The notes under the pieces were generated by a model, which worked only from the letters and a program-made list of their open reading frames with translations, had not been told where the DNA came from and did not search any database. This document shows positions 1 to 9,899 of a stretch of DNA of 64,000 bases, piece by piece. Source of the DNA: an uncultured Verrucomicrobiota bacterium (lineage in GTDB: Bacteria; Verrucomicrobiota; Verrucomicrobiia; Limisphaerales; UBA9464); the NCBI GenBank assembly GCA_903916195.1, contig CAIWVP010000020.1, forward strand, positions 21,094 to 85,093, read 5' to 3'. The first letter of the stretch is position 1. Each line of letters begins with the position of its first letter. Both the position numbers and the translations under genes were made by a program.

Positions 1-167
1 GACTCAACGGTGTCCATGGTCACGAAGGCGAACCCGCGGGAACGACCGGTCTCGCGGTCGAGCATGAGGGCCACTTCGACCACGACGCCGTGCTGCGAGA
101 ACGCGTCCTGCAGCTGGTTCTGAGTGGTGTTGAACGATAGATTACCGACGAACAATTTTGTTCCCAT
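1..167 (-). CDS. RRM-domain RNA-binding protein (partial, N-terminal part)
   Basis: Reading the minus strand from an ATG at 167 gives 55 residues of a canonical RNA recognition motif. RNP2 is LFVGNL (residues 5-10) and RNP1 is RGFAFVTM (residues 44-51), and the reading frame runs off the left edge of the window. Small single-RRM proteins of this kind bind single-stranded RNA in the cytoplasm and are often cold-induced in bacteria. Only the first two thirds of the domain are visible, so the C-terminus and any glycine-rich tail are unknown. The gene is divergent from the ArsC-like gene; the spacer at 168-442 must hold both promoters, but no clear promoter or other element was recognised in it. 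Confidence 0.85.
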   Translation of the reverse strand, partial: MGTKLFVGNLSFNTTQNQLQDAFSQHGVVVEVALMLDRETGRSRGFAFVTMDTVE

Positions 168-442
168 ATGTGATGTTTGCTGCCGACCTAGTTGCGAGTC
201 TCGAACTGTTCCCGATTGTCGGGTTTCAAATCATCACTGAAACGTGTTCAACTGAAGATCCACCAAGTGCCGAAGAGCAAGCCGTCTGACGGATAGCGGC
301 GGCACAATGCCTTTCTGTGGGCGGAGCACAAGTCGAATCTCATGGCGCCGATGCCGTCGCGGTCCGCGAGTGGATCGGACCCGATGTTCTTCCGTCGAGC
401 CTCGCGGTTGGCCTCGGTGCCGGCGCGCGGTATCTTCCGCTC

Positions 443-805
443 ATGACCAAGGTCTACGCCTACTCCGGCTGCGGCACGTGCCGGACAGCCCTGAAGTTCC
501 TCAAGACCCATGGAGTCGCGCACGGATCGGTGCCCGTCCGCGAGCAGCCTCCGACGATGGCGGAGCTTCGTAAGATGCTGGCTTTCCAAGGGGGCGCGGT
601 GCGCCGTTTGTTCAACACGTCGGGCGCCGATTACCGCGCGCTCGGACTGGCCTCGACGTTGTCGGCGATGTCCCCGGATGCCGCCCTCGATCTGCTGGCG
701 ACGAACGGAAACCTGGTGAAACGGCCGTTCCTGCTCACCGCGGACGGCGGGACGGTCGGCTTCGACGAGAACGTTTGGCGAGAGCTCCTAGGCATCCAGG
801 GCTAG
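443..805 (+). CDS. ArsC/Spx-family thioredoxin-fold protein (YffB-like)
   Basis: A protein of 120 residues beginning MTKVYAYSGCGTC. It has the N-terminal CxxC (CGTC) of the Spx/YffB branch of the arsenate-reductase family and the late family motif VKRPFL with the following glycine-rich turn. The family fold is thioredoxin-like; members are glutathione- or thioredoxin-linked reductases or regulators, and the substrate cannot be told from sequence. The ATG at 443 was preferred over the longer open frame beginning at 317 because homology-like sequence begins there. No arsenic genes are adjacent, so an arsenate reductase role is only one possibility. Confidence 0.8.
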   Translation: MTKVYAYSGCGTCRTALKFLKTHGVAHGSVPVREQPPTMAELRKMLAFQGGAVRRLFNTSGADYRALGLASTLSAMSPDAALDLLATNGNLVKRPFLLTADGGTVGFDENVWRELLGIQG

Positions 806-874
806 CCGTCGGTTCTGGCTGTCGGTTCTTGGTTGCCGAAGGACTTCCGTCGGAACCACGCTGGCCTCCTCCCC

Positions 875-2062
875 ATGAAAGTCGCCGCCACCACCGTCCT
901 TCTGCTCGCCGCGGACATCCTTGTCGCGGCGCCGCCGGAACCCAGGTTCCGCGCGGTCGACATCGATACCGCGATCGGCATCGGTTATGGCTTGGCGATC
1001 GCCGATGTCGACGGCGATCGGCGGCCGGACATCGTGCTTTGCGACAAGGACAAGATCGTCTGGTACCACAACCCGGGCTGGGAGAAGCACGTGATCGCGG
1101 AAAAGCTCACCGAGCTCGACCACGTGTGCGTCGCCGCAGCGGACATCGACGGCGACGGCAAGGCCGAGATCGCGGTCGGCGCGGGTTGGAACCCTGGCGA
1201 CACGGTCGGGTCCGGCGCGCTCTTCTATCTGGTGGCACCGGCCGACCGCACGCAGCGCTGGACGCCGATGAAGCTGCCGCACGAGCCGACGGTCCACCGG
1301 ATCCGCTGGGCCAAAGACCGCGCCGGCAAGAGCATGCTCATCAGCGTCCCTCTCCATGGCCGGGGCGACAACCCGGGCAAGGGCGAAGGCGTCGGCGCCC
1401 GGATCCAGCGGCATACGCCACCGGCATCGCCGGGCGGCGAGTGGAAGGTCGATGTCTTGGACGAAGGGTTGCACAAGGTCCACAACCTGGAGCCGGTCCG
1501 ATGGGGCGATGATCCTGAACAGGAGTTCCTCGTCGCGGCCAAGGAAGGTGTCTTCAAGCTGGGGCGGTCGCGCGAGAACGGACCCTTGATCCGCGAGCAG
1601 ATCGGTTCCGGCGAGAACGGCGGTTGCGGCGAGGTCCGGCCCGGTTCGGCCGGTGGTGGCAAGCGCTTCGTGGCCGCGGTCTCGCCGATGCACGGCAACC
1701 AGCTCGTCGTGTTCACTCCGCCGATCGACGCGCCGGGCAAGCTCTGGCAGCGCCGGGTGCTGGACGAGACGTTGGTGGACGGCCATGCGCTCGCGTGCGG
1801 CGACCTGCTCGGACTCGGCCGGGACCAGATCGTGGTCGGCTGGCGGGCGATGGGGAAACCCAAGGCGGTGAAGGTCGGCATCAAGCTGTTCACGCCGATG
1901 GACGCCGAGGGCAAAGAGTGGCGGACCACCGTGGTCGACGACGACACGATGGCCTGCGAGGACCTCCAACTCGCCGACCTCGATGGCGACGGCCGGTTGG
2001 ACATCATCGCCGCCGGTCGCGCGACGAAGAACCTGAAGGTCTGGTTCAATATACGCCCCTGA
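875..2062 (+). CDS. secreted FG-GAP/VCBS repeat protein
   Basis: A protein of 395 residues. The first 20 or so form a signal peptide (MKVAATTVLLLAADILVAAP). The body has FG-GAP/VCBS-type calcium-binding repeats, seen as ADVDGDRRPDIV, ADIDGDGKAEIAV and ADLDGDGRLDII, which point to a seven-bladed beta-propeller. Verrucomicrobia and planctomycetes encode many such exported propellers, mostly of unknown ligand. The start at 875 is the methionine directly before the signal peptide; the upstream in-frame extension looks non-coding. Specific function unknown. Confidence 0.8.
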   Translation: MKVAATTVLLLAADILVAAPPEPRFRAVDIDTAIGIGYGLAIADVDGDRRPDIVLCDKDKIVWYHNPGWEKHVIAEKLTELDHVCVAAADIDGDGKAEIAVGAGWNPGDTVGSGALFYLVAPADRTQRWTPMKLPHEPTVHRIRWAKDRAGKSMLISVPLHGRGDNPGKGEGVGARIQRHTPPASPGGEWKVDVLDEGLHKVHNLEPVRWGDDPEQEFLVAAKEGVFKLGRSRENGPLIREQIGSGENGGCGEVRPGSAGGGKRFVAAVSPMHGNQLVVFTPPIDAPGKLWQRRVLDETLVDGHALACGDLLGLGRDQIVVGWRAMGKPKAVKVGIKLFTPMDAEGKEWRTTVVDDDTMACEDLQLADLDGDGRLDIIAAGRATKNLKVWFNIRP

Positions 2063-2276
2063 GCCGGCCGCCCGGCGAAGATCTGGTGGCGGAATCCGGT
2101 GATCCAGCCACGATTCCCGCCGCCTTCCCGATGCTTTCGGGAGGCGATTCCGACGCCGGCGTCCCGTGGAACACCTACCCCCATCGATCTTGGAGACCGC
2201 GTCCGTCGCGGCCCGTCCGGGCCTCTGGTAGGTCGGGTTCTACTTCAGGCACTTCCTTCTCATCGCGGGCCTCGGT

Positions 2277-2744
2277 ATGCCGGCCGCGGTCTTGGGAGGC
2301 GTCCTCGTGGTCCGCGCTTGGAAGATGCCGGCGACCGCTCAGTGGTCGGTCCGCGGGGCGGTGGCGGCCCTCCGGACCGTGCTCTTGGCCGGACTGCTCG
2401 GCACCGCGCTGCTCGGACAATTAGAAGGTGGCCCGTCGGAGGTCATCTCGTTGGCTTTCAGTTGGACCGAGGTGATCCGGTTGGCTGCCGCTTATACGAA
2501 GGATACTTGGCCGGCGCCGCTCGGGAATTGGATCGGGTCCGGGGCCCTGCAGAGTTTGGTGCTGCTGCTCTGGACGGGCCTGACCCACGTCGGCGTGGTC
2601 TCCTCGGCGTTGCTGCTCGCGGGCGTCCGCGACTTCTCCGCGGAGATGCTGGGCAAGGTGATCCAGACCGCCACCTGGGGCTTGGTGGTGTTCCCCATGG
2701 GGGTGATCCAGACCCTCGGGATCCTGCTTCCGGTGAGCGGTTGA
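2277..2744 (+). CDS. hypothetical multi-pass membrane protein
   Basis: A protein of 155 residues with four or so hydrophobic segments, for example near residues 2-13, 30-45, 85-110 and 130-153. No family was recognised. It ends 44 bases before the sigma-54 response regulator and may be co-transcribed with it. The hydrophobic stretch continues upstream of the ATG in the same frame (FLLIAGLG) but no ATG, GTG or TTG precedes it after the stop at 2229, so either this ATG is right or there is a frameshift near the 5' end. Confidence 0.55.
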   Translation: MPAAVLGGVLVVRAWKMPATAQWSVRGAVAALRTVLLAGLLGTALLGQLEGGPSEVISLAFSWTEVIRLAAAYTKDTWPAPLGNWIGSGALQSLVLLLWTGLTHVGVVSSALLLAGVRDFSAEMLGKVIQTATWGLVVFPMGVIQTLGILLPVSG

Positions 2745-2788
2745 GCCGGAGGCTCGCCTGCCACGGGGCCTTGCCCCAGACTCGCCCC

Positions 2789-4216
2789 ATGGCGTCCGCA
2801 CCGCTCACCGGCCTCAATGTCCTGTTGCTCGACGACGAGCCGTTGCTGCGCCGCCAGCTCACCGCCGCCCTGGAGCGGCTCGGCGCCGATGTCGTCGTCG
2901 CCGACTGCCTCGGGGCCGCGCGCCGGCTCGCGTCCGAGATGAGCTTCGATTTCGCGCTGCTCGACGTGAACCTGCCGGATGGCCTCGGGACTGACTTGAT
3001 CCGCGACAAGGTCTTCCCTGCCTCCACCGGCGTGGTGGTGATGACCGCGGAAGGCGCGGTGGACGGTGCCGTCGAGGCGATGAAATCGGGCGCGCTCGAT
3101 TATCTCACGAAACCGTTCGAGCCGGCGGCGCTCGCCCTCGTGCTGGCCCGGGCACGGCAGACGCGGCAGAACACGCGGGCCGCCGAACATCAGCGCGCCG
3201 GGGCGCCGGAGCGGGATTTCTTCTTCGGAGGCGCCCTCGCGCCGCTGCAGGCGCAGCTGGACAAGATCGTCGCCGCCGACCGGCGGATGCAGACCGGTCT
3301 CGCGCCGGTGCTCATCCAGGGCGAGACCGGCACCGGCAAGACGACCCTCGCGCGCTGGATCCACGCGAACGGCCCGCGCGCCGCGGCGCCATTGGTCGAG
3401 GCGAACTGCGCCGCCATCCCGGAAAACCTCGCGGAATCGGAGCTTTTCGGCCACGAGAAGGGCGCTTTCACCGACGCGCGGTCGACCCGCATGGGGCTTT
3501 TCGAGGCGGCGGACGGCGGCACGCTTTTCCTCGACGAGCTGGCGAGCCTGCCGCTCGGGATGCAGGCCAAGCTGCTCACCGCGCTCGAGGACCGGCGCAT
3601 CCGGCGCGTCGGCGGGTCGCGGGACATCCCGGTCGACGTCCGCGTCATCGGCGCCGCCAACCGCGATCTCCGGCAACTGGTGGCGGAGAAAGCCTTCCGG
3701 GAAGATCTCTACCACCGCCTCGACCTCTTCCGCATCGCCATCCCGCCCCTGCGCGAACGCGCCACGGATATCATCGCGCTCGCCGAATCGCTGCTCGCCC
3801 GCCAAGCGCGCCGGCATCACCTGCCGTCCCGGCCGATCTCCGCGACCGGCCGACGCCGGCTGCTCGCCTACGCTTGGCCCGGCAACGTCCGCGAGCTGTC
3901 GCATGAATTGGAGCGGGCCCTGGTGTTCGAGGACGGCGACGAGCTGGCCTTCGACCCGCTGATGGGCGCCGCCGGTGCCGACATCCCCGCGGTCCCGTCG
4001 GCCGGAGCACCGGCTGCACAAGGCGATTGGATGAGTCCCGGTTTCCGCTTCCCTGGATCCGGCTTCTCGCTCGAGGACGCCATCCTCCGGTTGATCCGGC
4101 ACGCCTTGGCGCAGACCGAAGGGAACGTCTCCGGCGCCGCCCGGTTGTTGGGGGTGTCACGGGATTACCTCCGTTACCGGCTCGGCGGTTGGAAGGACGA
4201 CAACAAGGGCGGATGA
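2789..4216 (+). CDS. NtrC-family sigma-54-dependent response regulator
   Basis: A 475-residue transcriptional activator with three domains in order. The receiver (about 8-125) has acidic pair D15/D16, phospho-acceptor D59 in [11 protein letters not shown] and K108. The AAA+ domain has Walker A GETGTGKT at 178-185 and the sigma-54 contact loop GAFTDA at 225-230. A C-terminal Fis-type helix-turn-helix follows ([20 protein letters not shown]). When phosphorylated it should drive open-complex formation by sigma-54 RNA polymerase. The likely partner is the sensor kinase at 6155-7558, separated by two envelope-protein genes. The start at 2789 is the first methionine before the receiver. Confidence 0.92.
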   Translation: MASAPLTGLNVLLLDDEPLLRRQLTAALERLGADVVVADCLGAARRLASEMSFDFALLDVNLPDGLGTDLIRDKVFPASTGVVVMTAEGAVDGAVEAMKSGALDYLTKPFEPAALALVLARARQTRQNTRAAEHQRAGAPERDFFFGGALAPLQAQLDKIVAADRRMQTGLAPVLIQGETGTGKTTLARWIHANGPRAAAPLVEANCAAIPENLAESELFGHEKGAFTDARSTRMGLFEAADGGTLFLDELASLPLGMQAKLLTALEDRRIRRVGGSRDIPVDVRVIGAANRDLRQLVAEKAFREDLYHRLDLFRIAIPPLRERATDIIALAESLLARQARRHHLPSRPISATGRRRLLAYAWPGNVRELSHELERALVFEDGDELAFDPLMGAAGADIPAVPSAGAPAAQGDWMSPGFRFPGSGFSLEDAILRLIRHALAQTEGNVSGAARLLGVSRDYLRYRLGGWKDDNKGG

Positions 4217-4437
4217 GCCCCGATCGGGGAGTATCCCCCAGCGCTCCGGAAACGGATCGGGGAACCGCCCCCGGAAAGGACCGGCATCCAAGGACGGAAG
4301 GTCCAGGAAGCGCAGGGAAAACTCTGATTTCTGCGCGATCTGCCGAACGGGAACGGTTGGCATCCATCACGCTTGGGAGGACGCAGCAGCGGGACGGGAT
4401 GTTCCGCCAGAACGACAACATCACACCGTATCCAGTC

Positions 4438-4899
4438 ATGAAAAAACTCAACAAGCTCACGCTCCTGGCCGCGCTCGTCGCCGGCCTTTCCGCCTTCACC
4501 CCCGTCCGTGCCGACGACAAGCCGGCGAAGCCCGAAAAGGTCGAAAAACCGGAAGGCGGCCCGGGAAAACCCGGTGGCGATGTCGGCATCCGCGTGCCGG
4601 ACCGCTTCAAGGACGATGCCAAGCTCCAGGAGCTCATCGCCGCAGCCAAGATCCAGCGCGAGGCCTTCGTCGCCAAGCAAAAGGACATCGCGGCGGCGCT
4701 CAAGGGCTCCACGGCCGACCAGAAGGAGAAGATCAAGGAGCAGCTGAAGGCCAACAAAGACCAGTTCCTCGGGGACACCAAGCAGCTCCGCACCGATATC
4801 CGCGACCGCGTGAAGGAGCTCGTCGGCGAGCTCAAGGCCGGCAACGTCAAAGGCGCTGGCACCGAGGGCGCCGGCCACGGCCGTCGCGGCGGGAACTGA
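4438..4899 (+). CDS. Lys-rich secreted helical protein
   Basis: A protein of 153 residues with a typical signal peptide (two lysines, then LTLLAALVAGLSAF, cleavage after VRA). A Lys/Pro/Glu-rich linker follows, then about 80 residues of highly charged amphipathic helix rich in Lys, Gln and Asp, ending in a Gly/Arg-rich tail. A small periplasmic coiled-coil protein is the best description; the arrangement recalls Spy/CpxP-like proteins but no family signature was recognised. It lies between the response regulator and the kinase genes and is followed by a strong terminator, so it may be a separately transcribed, abundant product. About 220 bases of spacer (4217-4437) precede it; no convincing sigma-54 promoter was found there. 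Confidence 0.6.
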   Translation: MKKLNKLTLLAALVAGLSAFTPVRADDKPAKPEKVEKPEGGPGKPGGDVGIRVPDRFKDDAKLQELIAAAKIQREAFVAKQKDIAAALKGSTADQKEKIKEQLKANKDQFLGDTKQLRTDIRDRVKELVGELKAGNVKGAGTEGAGHGRRGGN

Positions 4900-4952
4900 T
4901 CCTTGGATCGGGACGTCCGACAGGGGGGCCGGATGGAGTAGTTGACACAACG

Positions 4953-4984
4953 GCCGGCGATTCCCTATGGGTCGCCGGCTTTTT
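4953..4984 (+). terminator. rho-independent terminator
   Basis: A perfect 8-bp stem GCCGGCGA (4953-4960) and TCGCCGGC (4972-4979), with an 11-base loop, is followed by five T residues (4980-4984). It lies about 50 bases after the Lys-rich secreted protein gene and just before the outer-membrane-protein gene. Confidence 0.85.
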
Positions 4985-5012
4985 CCTTGGCCCGGTCTCT
5001 TCGTACGAACCG

Positions 5013-6158
5013 ATGTTCTCCTGCCGATTTCTTCTCCGCACGATCGCGGTGGTGTCCTTCGCGGCCCGGGCACTGTTCGCCGGGCCTTTCGAACGGTCCG
5101 TCCCGATGGCGGAGCCGGGCCCGTTTCTCCTCTGGGACACGTCGCTGACCCTCCGGTCCGGCGGCGGCCACGCGGACAACCCGAGTTACGCGCCGAGCTT
5201 CCGCGAGCCGTCCGGCTTCATGGCGCTCGGGGCCGATCTGCTGATCCTTCGGCTGCCGTCGGACGGCAACTCGGGCTATCTTTTCTTCACCGGCGACGAT
5301 CGGCGGTTCTTCAGCGCCCCGAGCGTGCGAAAGGAGCAGACCTTCGCGACCCAGGGGCTGCTCAAGCACGAGTGGACGGATTGGACCGGAACCCTTGCTG
5401 CACAGCATCTGTTCGCCGACCAGGTCTTCGACCTTTCCGAGGAAGGCAGCGGCACCAACGCCCCGGTGCAAGGCCACGTCCAGGCCAGCGGCCACACCCT
5501 CGGCATCCGTCCCGCTCTGCGTCGTTCCCTCGGCGACGGCGGGTGGGCCGAGGGCGAGGTCGGGTTCGCGCGGCAGTATTTCAGCGAACCGCTCGACAGC
5601 TCCGGCGAACGTTCGATGAAGCTCACCCTCGGACGCCTCTACGCGCCGAAGTGCTCCCTGGAGCTGGCGCTCGCCGGATCCCTGCGGCTCTACGACGACT
5701 CGGCATTGCTCGCCGCGGACGGCTCTTATCTTACCGGCACCCGTGAGGAACTGGCGACCCGCGCCATCGAAGGGATCTGGCGGCACGCGTGGGGCGCGAA
5801 GGGCCGGTGGCGGACCGTTCTCCGAGGCTCGGCGACGCGCGTGGAGGACAACGGCCAAGGATATTTCGACCACGACACGCTGTCGGCTTCGGCGCAGGTC
5901 CAGTTCGAGTCCGGTCGCTGGACCGCCAAGCTCACCGGGAAGTTCGTCCGCTTCACCTATGCGGTGCAACAGGTGCCGGCGCCGGGATCCGGGGCGCGGG
6001 CCCGCGACGAGGTCACGGGCGAGGCGAGGCTAGAATACCGGCTGCGCCCGCAGCTCAAGTGCGTCGCCATCGTGTCGGAGGAACGTTCGCTCGGGAACTC
6101 CGCGTTCGACACCTACTCGGCGCGGACCGTCTCGGCGGGATTGGAATGGGACCTATGA
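5013..6158 (+). CDS. hypothetical outer-membrane beta-barrel protein
   Basis: A protein of 381 residues with a signal-peptide-like start (MFSCRFLLRTIAVVSFAARALFAG). It is followed by many alternating hydrophobic/aromatic strands with polar turns, such as SGYLFFTGDDRRFF, LTGKFVRFTYAV and a final SAGLEWDL. The pattern fits a barrel of about 16 strands; no named family was recognised. Its stop codon overlaps the start of the sensor kinase gene (ATGA at 6155-6158), so the two are translationally coupled, suggesting the barrel protein and the kinase share a signal or a regulatory purpose. Confidence 0.6.
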   Translation: MFSCRFLLRTIAVVSFAARALFAGPFERSVPMAEPGPFLLWDTSLTLRSGGGHADNPSYAPSFREPSGFMALGADLLILRLPSDGNSGYLFFTGDDRRFFSAPSVRKEQTFATQGLLKHEWTDWTGTLAAQHLFADQVFDLSEEGSGTNAPVQGHVQASGHTLGIRPALRRSLGDGGWAEGEVGFARQYFSEPLDSSGERSMKLTLGRLYAPKCSLELALAGSLRLYDDSALLAADGSYLTGTREELATRAIEGIWRHAWGAKGRWRTVLRGSATRVEDNGQGYFDHDTLSASAQVQFESGRWTAKLTGKFVRFTYAVQQVPAPGSGARARDEVTGEARLEYRLRPQLKCVAIVSEERSLGNSAFDTYSARTVSAGLEWDL

Positions 6159-7558
6159 CCCCGCGCGGTCATCTTCTCAGCGGCAGCGGCCCCGGGACGC
6201 TCCGGACCATCCCGTGGGCTTCGCTTTCCGGGATCGTCTTCGCGCTCGTCTTTTTGGCCGGCGCGATCCTCCACACCCAGGTCCAGCTGCGGACCGAGCT
6301 GCGGACCCAGCTGGCCCGGCGCGACGGCGTGCTCCTGTCGGCGTTGCTCCGGCAACAGCTCGCGGCTCATGGCGAGGGCGTCCCGGCGGATCCATTGCTC
6401 GCGGTGCTCGAGACGATCCGCTTGCCGCAGCTTCCGGGCGTGCTCTCGGTCGGGCTCTACGACCTGGAAAGCCGTTTCACAGCCGCGGTCCCGGCCACCG
6501 CCGCGGAGACGCCGCTCGATCCGGAACTCGCCGCGGCGGCGCTACGGTCGAAGGTCGGCAGCCGGTTCCGACCGGACGCCGTGCTCGCGGGCGAATCGGT
6601 GCTGACCGATCCCGAGGCGGCTCCCTCGGTGCCGGTGCCGGTCTTGGAAGTGGTCGTGCCGGTGCCGGATCCGGAGACCGGTGCGACCGCGGGTTTCGCG
6701 CGGTTCCTGCTCCGGGGCGAAGGCCTCGCGGCCGAGTACGCCGAGCTGGATGCCAATCTGCGCCAGCAGGCCCTGACCGCCTTCGCTCTCGCCGGCGGCG
6801 CGATGACGCTCGTGCTGGGATGGGCCTTCCACCGGTTGGGCCAGTCCAACCGGCGTCTCCTCCGGGCCAATCACGAGCTCGCGCTCGCTGCCAAGACCTC
6901 CGCGGTCGGCGCGGTCGCGTCGCACCTGATCCACGGCCTGAGGAACCCGCTCGCGGGCTTGCAGCAGTTCGTGCTCGGCCGCGGCGACGGCGCGAGCGGA
7001 GGCGATTGGACCGATGCCGCTGCCACGGCGCGCCGCATGAAGGCGATGATCGACGACGTGGTCCGCGTGCTCCGCGAGGATTCCGGCGACGCCAGCTACG
7101 AGATCAGCACCGATGAACTGCTCCATCTGATCGGACGCAAGGTCGGGCCGCGCGCGGAGGAACGGCAGGTCCTGCTCAAGACCTCCGCCCAAGGTGGCGC
7201 CATGCTCGCCAACCGTGATGCGAACCTCGTCCTGCTCATCCTGGAGAACCTCGCGGTCAACGCGGTCCAGGCAACGCCGTCCGGCCGCGAGGTCTCGGTG
7301 ACGATGCGATCGGTGCAAGGGCGGTTGTCCTTCGCCGTGACCGACCAAGGCCCGGGATTGCCGGCGGCCGTGCAGGCGGCCCTTTTCACGCCGGTGACCT
7401 CGACCAAGGCCGGCGGCACCGGGATCGGCCTCGCCCTGAGCGGACAACTGGCGCGCCATCTCGGCGCCGAGCTCGGCTTGGTCCGCACCGGCGCCGAGGG
7501 CACGGAGTTCTGCCTGCGCCTGCCGTCGGCGGAGGGGGCCGCGGTTCCTACGGGATGA
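6155..7558 (+). CDS. sensor histidine kinase
   Basis: A 467-residue membrane-bound kinase. TM1 is at about 22-38 and TM2 at about 207-226, enclosing a periplasmic sensor region of about 165 residues with no recognised fold. The cytoplasmic part has the H-box HLIHGLRNPLAG (phospho-acceptor H260), the N-box LILENLAVNAVQA, G1 DQGPGLP and G2 GGTGIGLAL of the HATPase domain. It starts at an ATG overlapping the stop of the barrel-protein gene. The NtrC-type regulator at 2789-4216 is the natural partner, although the genes are not adjacent. Confidence 0.9.
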   Translation: MTPRGHLLSGSGPGTLRTIPWASLSGIVFALVFLAGAILHTQVQLRTELRTQLARRDGVLLSALLRQQLAAHGEGVPADPLLAVLETIRLPQLPGVLSVGLYDLESRFTAAVPATAAETPLDPELAAAALRSKVGSRFRPDAVLAGESVLTDPEAAPSVPVPVLEVVVPVPDPETGATAGFARFLLRGEGLAAEYAELDANLRQQALTAFALAGGAMTLVLGWAFHRLGQSNRRLLRANHELALAAKTSAVGAVASHLIHGLRNPLAGLQQFVLGRGDGASGGDWTDAAATARRMKAMIDDVVRVLREDSGDASYEISTDELLHLIGRKVGPRAEERQVLLKTSAQGGAMLANRDANLVLLILENLAVNAVQATPSGREVSVTMRSVQGRLSFAVTDQGPGLPAAVQAALFTPVTSTKAGGTGIGLALSGQLARHLGAELGLVRTGAEGTEFCLRLPSAEGAAVPTG

Positions 7559-7620
7559 CTTGGCGGTCCCGGACATCCCGTTGCCCGGCGCGTCGACCCT
7601 CGCTACGGTAGGATCATCGC

Positions 7621-9780
7621 ATGAACCGCCTGCCCGCCGCGCTCGTCGCGCTCCTGTTCTCGCTCGCCGCCGCGGCCGCTCCGCTCCGCTGGCATTGGTC
7701 GAACCCGTCGCCCCACGGCAACAACATCGCCGGCATCGCGTTCCACGCCGACCGTGGCTACGTCCAGGTCACCGACCACGGGCAGTGCTACACCAGCCCG
7801 GACCTGGCGACCTGGACACCGAACGACACCGGCACATCGAAGGCGCTGCGCTGCGTGCGTTACTTCGGCACACGGATGGTGGCCGTCGGCGAGTCGGGCC
7901 TCGTCCTGTGGTCCGACCAACCGGAGACCTTCAACCTTCTGGACCTCGGCACGGCGGATTGGTTGGAGAGTGTCGCGGCCTCGCCCACGAAGCTCGTCGC
8001 GGTCGGCGACAACGCGGCGATCTACACGAGCGACACCGGCACCAACTGGACACGCCAAGCCGTCGGCTTCTCCGATTGGCTGCGGGGCGTGGCCTACGGC
8101 GGCGGGAACTTCGTCGCGGTCGGCGAGAACGGCCGCATCGCTGTCAGCGCCGACGGGGTGAAGTGGAACACCCGCTCCAGCGGTTCGACGGCGCACCTGA
8201 GCAGCGTCGCCTTCACCGGCACCGTCTTCATGGCGGTCGGCGATGCCGGTACGGTGCTCCTCAGCAACGCCGGAGGGACCGCGTGGACCAAGCAGTCGGG
8301 CACCGGGGCCACCGGCGACCTGGGCATGGTCGCCATCGAAGCGGCCGGAAGCCGCCTCGTCGGCGGCGAGAACGAGTTGCGCTTGGACACGTCGTTCGGC
8401 TTCAGCTCGACCTGGACGGACCAGGTCGCCGTCTCGAAGGCCTCCCCCGCGCCGAAGGCCACCTACCTCGCGGCGTTGTGGGACGGCACGAACTTCGTGG
8501 CCGGCGGCCGCGGCGGCCTGACGGTCACAGGCAAGCGTCCGACGGCCGGCGCGGAATTCGGCTGGAGCACCTTCCCGAGCCCGACGCGGAGCTGGCTGTT
8601 CGACATCACCACCGCGGTGGGCACCGGGACGAACCTCTCGGCGACCTGGGCGGGCGGTGCCGTCCGCTACGCGACGAACCGGACGACCAACACCTTCTAC
8701 GTCGCCGTCGGCGACCAGGCCACCATCGTCACCAGCGACAACGGCGCGGCTTGGAGCACTGCGTTGACCCCGGCGTCCTCGACCGGTGCCATCTATCTCG
8801 GCGTGGCCGGCGATACGCGCGGTCTGGTGGCGGTGGGCAACAAAGGCACGCTGTCGTTCAGTCCCGTGGACCACGTCGCGACCCTCGTCACGAACTTCTT
8901 CACCAACGGGGCCGTGGTCGCCACCGTCGTCTTCACCAACCAGGTGAACGCCCTCGGCCTCGGTTGGTATGCAGGACGGTCGCCGACCGCCGTCGACCTC
9001 CAAGCGGTCTGCGCCGGCTCCGGGACCTACGTGGTGGGCGGCGACCAAGGGTTCCTCGCCACCAGTCCGGACGGCACGAACTGGACCGCCCGGGCCAGCG
9101 GCACGACCCGGTTTCTCTCCGGGCTCGAAGCGTGGCCGGGCGGGTTCGTCGCGGTGGGCGACCAGGGCACCGTCCTCACATCGCCCGACGCGGTGACCTG
9201 GTCCAACCGGTCGCTCGCGACCACGAATTGGATCTACCGCGTGCGCTGGCTCGGCGGGCAGCTGGTCGCCGCAGGACAGAACGGCACGATCTACACCAGC
9301 CCCGACGCCGCGGTCTGGACCGCCCGCAACTCCGGCACGACGACCTGGATCAATGACCTCGAGTCCGTCGACGGGACCTACTTCGCGGTCGGGAACCAAG
9401 GCCTCTTGATCACGAGCCCGGACGGGGTCCGCTGGACCGCCGACACCTCGGTGATCTCGGGCAAATCGATCTACGGTGCCGCCACGCTCGACGGCAGGCT
9501 CGTCGTGGTGGGCATCGAAGGACTGATCCTCCGCACCCAGGTCGGTGCGTTCCCGGAGCCGGTCAGGATCGTCGATTGGCCGAAGCAGCCGACCGACCCG
9601 TTCTTCCTGTTCACCGGCAGCCCTGACCAGCGGTTCCGTCTCGACCGCGGCACCGACCTGAAGACCTGGGAGAACGGGGCCGCTCGCGAGATCACCGACC
9701 CGGCGGGCACGTTCCTGCTGCTGGACGACGGCACCAACAGCCCTCTCCATCAGTTCTTCCGTTCGGTGGACTTGCCTTGA
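7621..9780 (+). CDS. secreted beta-propeller protein (Ycf48/BNR-like repeats)
   Basis: A protein of 719 residues with signal peptide MNRLPAALVALLFSLAAAAA. At least ten repeats follow with the pattern 'VAVGDxGxxxTSPDGxxWTxRxSGT', typical of Ycf48-like or BNR/Asp-box beta-propellers. A smaller C-terminal domain has the FTGSPDQRFRLDR motif related to the YQVES-type domain seen in the subtilase at 24955. Exported and possibly surface-attached; ligand unknown. Proteins of this kind are frequent and variable in Verrucomicrobia. Confidence 0.75.
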   Translation: MNRLPAALVALLFSLAAAAAPLRWHWSNPSPHGNNIAGIAFHADRGYVQVTDHGQCYTSPDLATWTPNDTGTSKALRCVRYFGTRMVAVGESGLVLWSDQPETFNLLDLGTADWLESVAASPTKLVAVGDNAAIYTSDTGTNWTRQAVGFSDWLRGVAYGGGNFVAVGENGRIAVSADGVKWNTRSSGSTAHLSSVAFTGTVFMAVGDAGTVLLSNAGGTAWTKQSGTGATGDLGMVAIEAAGSRLVGGENELRLDTSFGFSSTWTDQVAVSKASPAPKATYLAALWDGTNFVAGGRGGLTVTGKRPTAGAEFGWSTFPSPTRSWLFDITTAVGTGTNLSATWAGGAVRYATNRTTNTFYVAVGDQATIVTSDNGAAWSTALTPASSTGAIYLGVAGDTRGLVAVGNKGTLSFSPVDHVATLVTNFFTNGAVVATVVFTNQVNALGLGWYAGRSPTAVDLQAVCAGSGTYVVGGDQGFLATSPDGTNWTARASGTTRFLSGLEAWPGGFVAVGDQGTVLTSPDAVTWSNRSLATTNWIYRVRWLGGQLVAAGQNGTIYTSPDAAVWTARNSGTTTWINDLESVDGTYFAVGNQGLLITSPDGVRWTADTSVISGKSIYGAATLDGRLVVVGIEGLILRTQVGAFPEPVRIVDWPKQPTDPFFLFTGSPDQRFRLDRGTDLKTWENGAAREITDPAGTFLLLDDGTNSPLHQFFRSVDLP

Positions 9781-9899
9781 AGCGAGGTGAGCGGCCCGAG
9801 ATGCGGATACCGTGCCGGTCGCCCCCCGCACCCCGTTCTCTGCTCTCATTCCGCCAAATTCCCTCGCCTGCCACGGAGCACCTTCGTGATGCTCATGAC

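Noticed and set aside
248..589. A 113-codon open frame on the minus strand near the left end
   Set aside because: It overlaps the ArsC-like gene on the opposite strand, has an Arg-rich translation without family features, and no supporting codon pattern.
4340..4437. A sigma-54 promoter before the Lys-rich protein gene, suggested by TTGGCATCC followed by CTTGG
   Set aside because: The spacing between the GG and GC elements is about four bases too long for a -24/-12 promoter.
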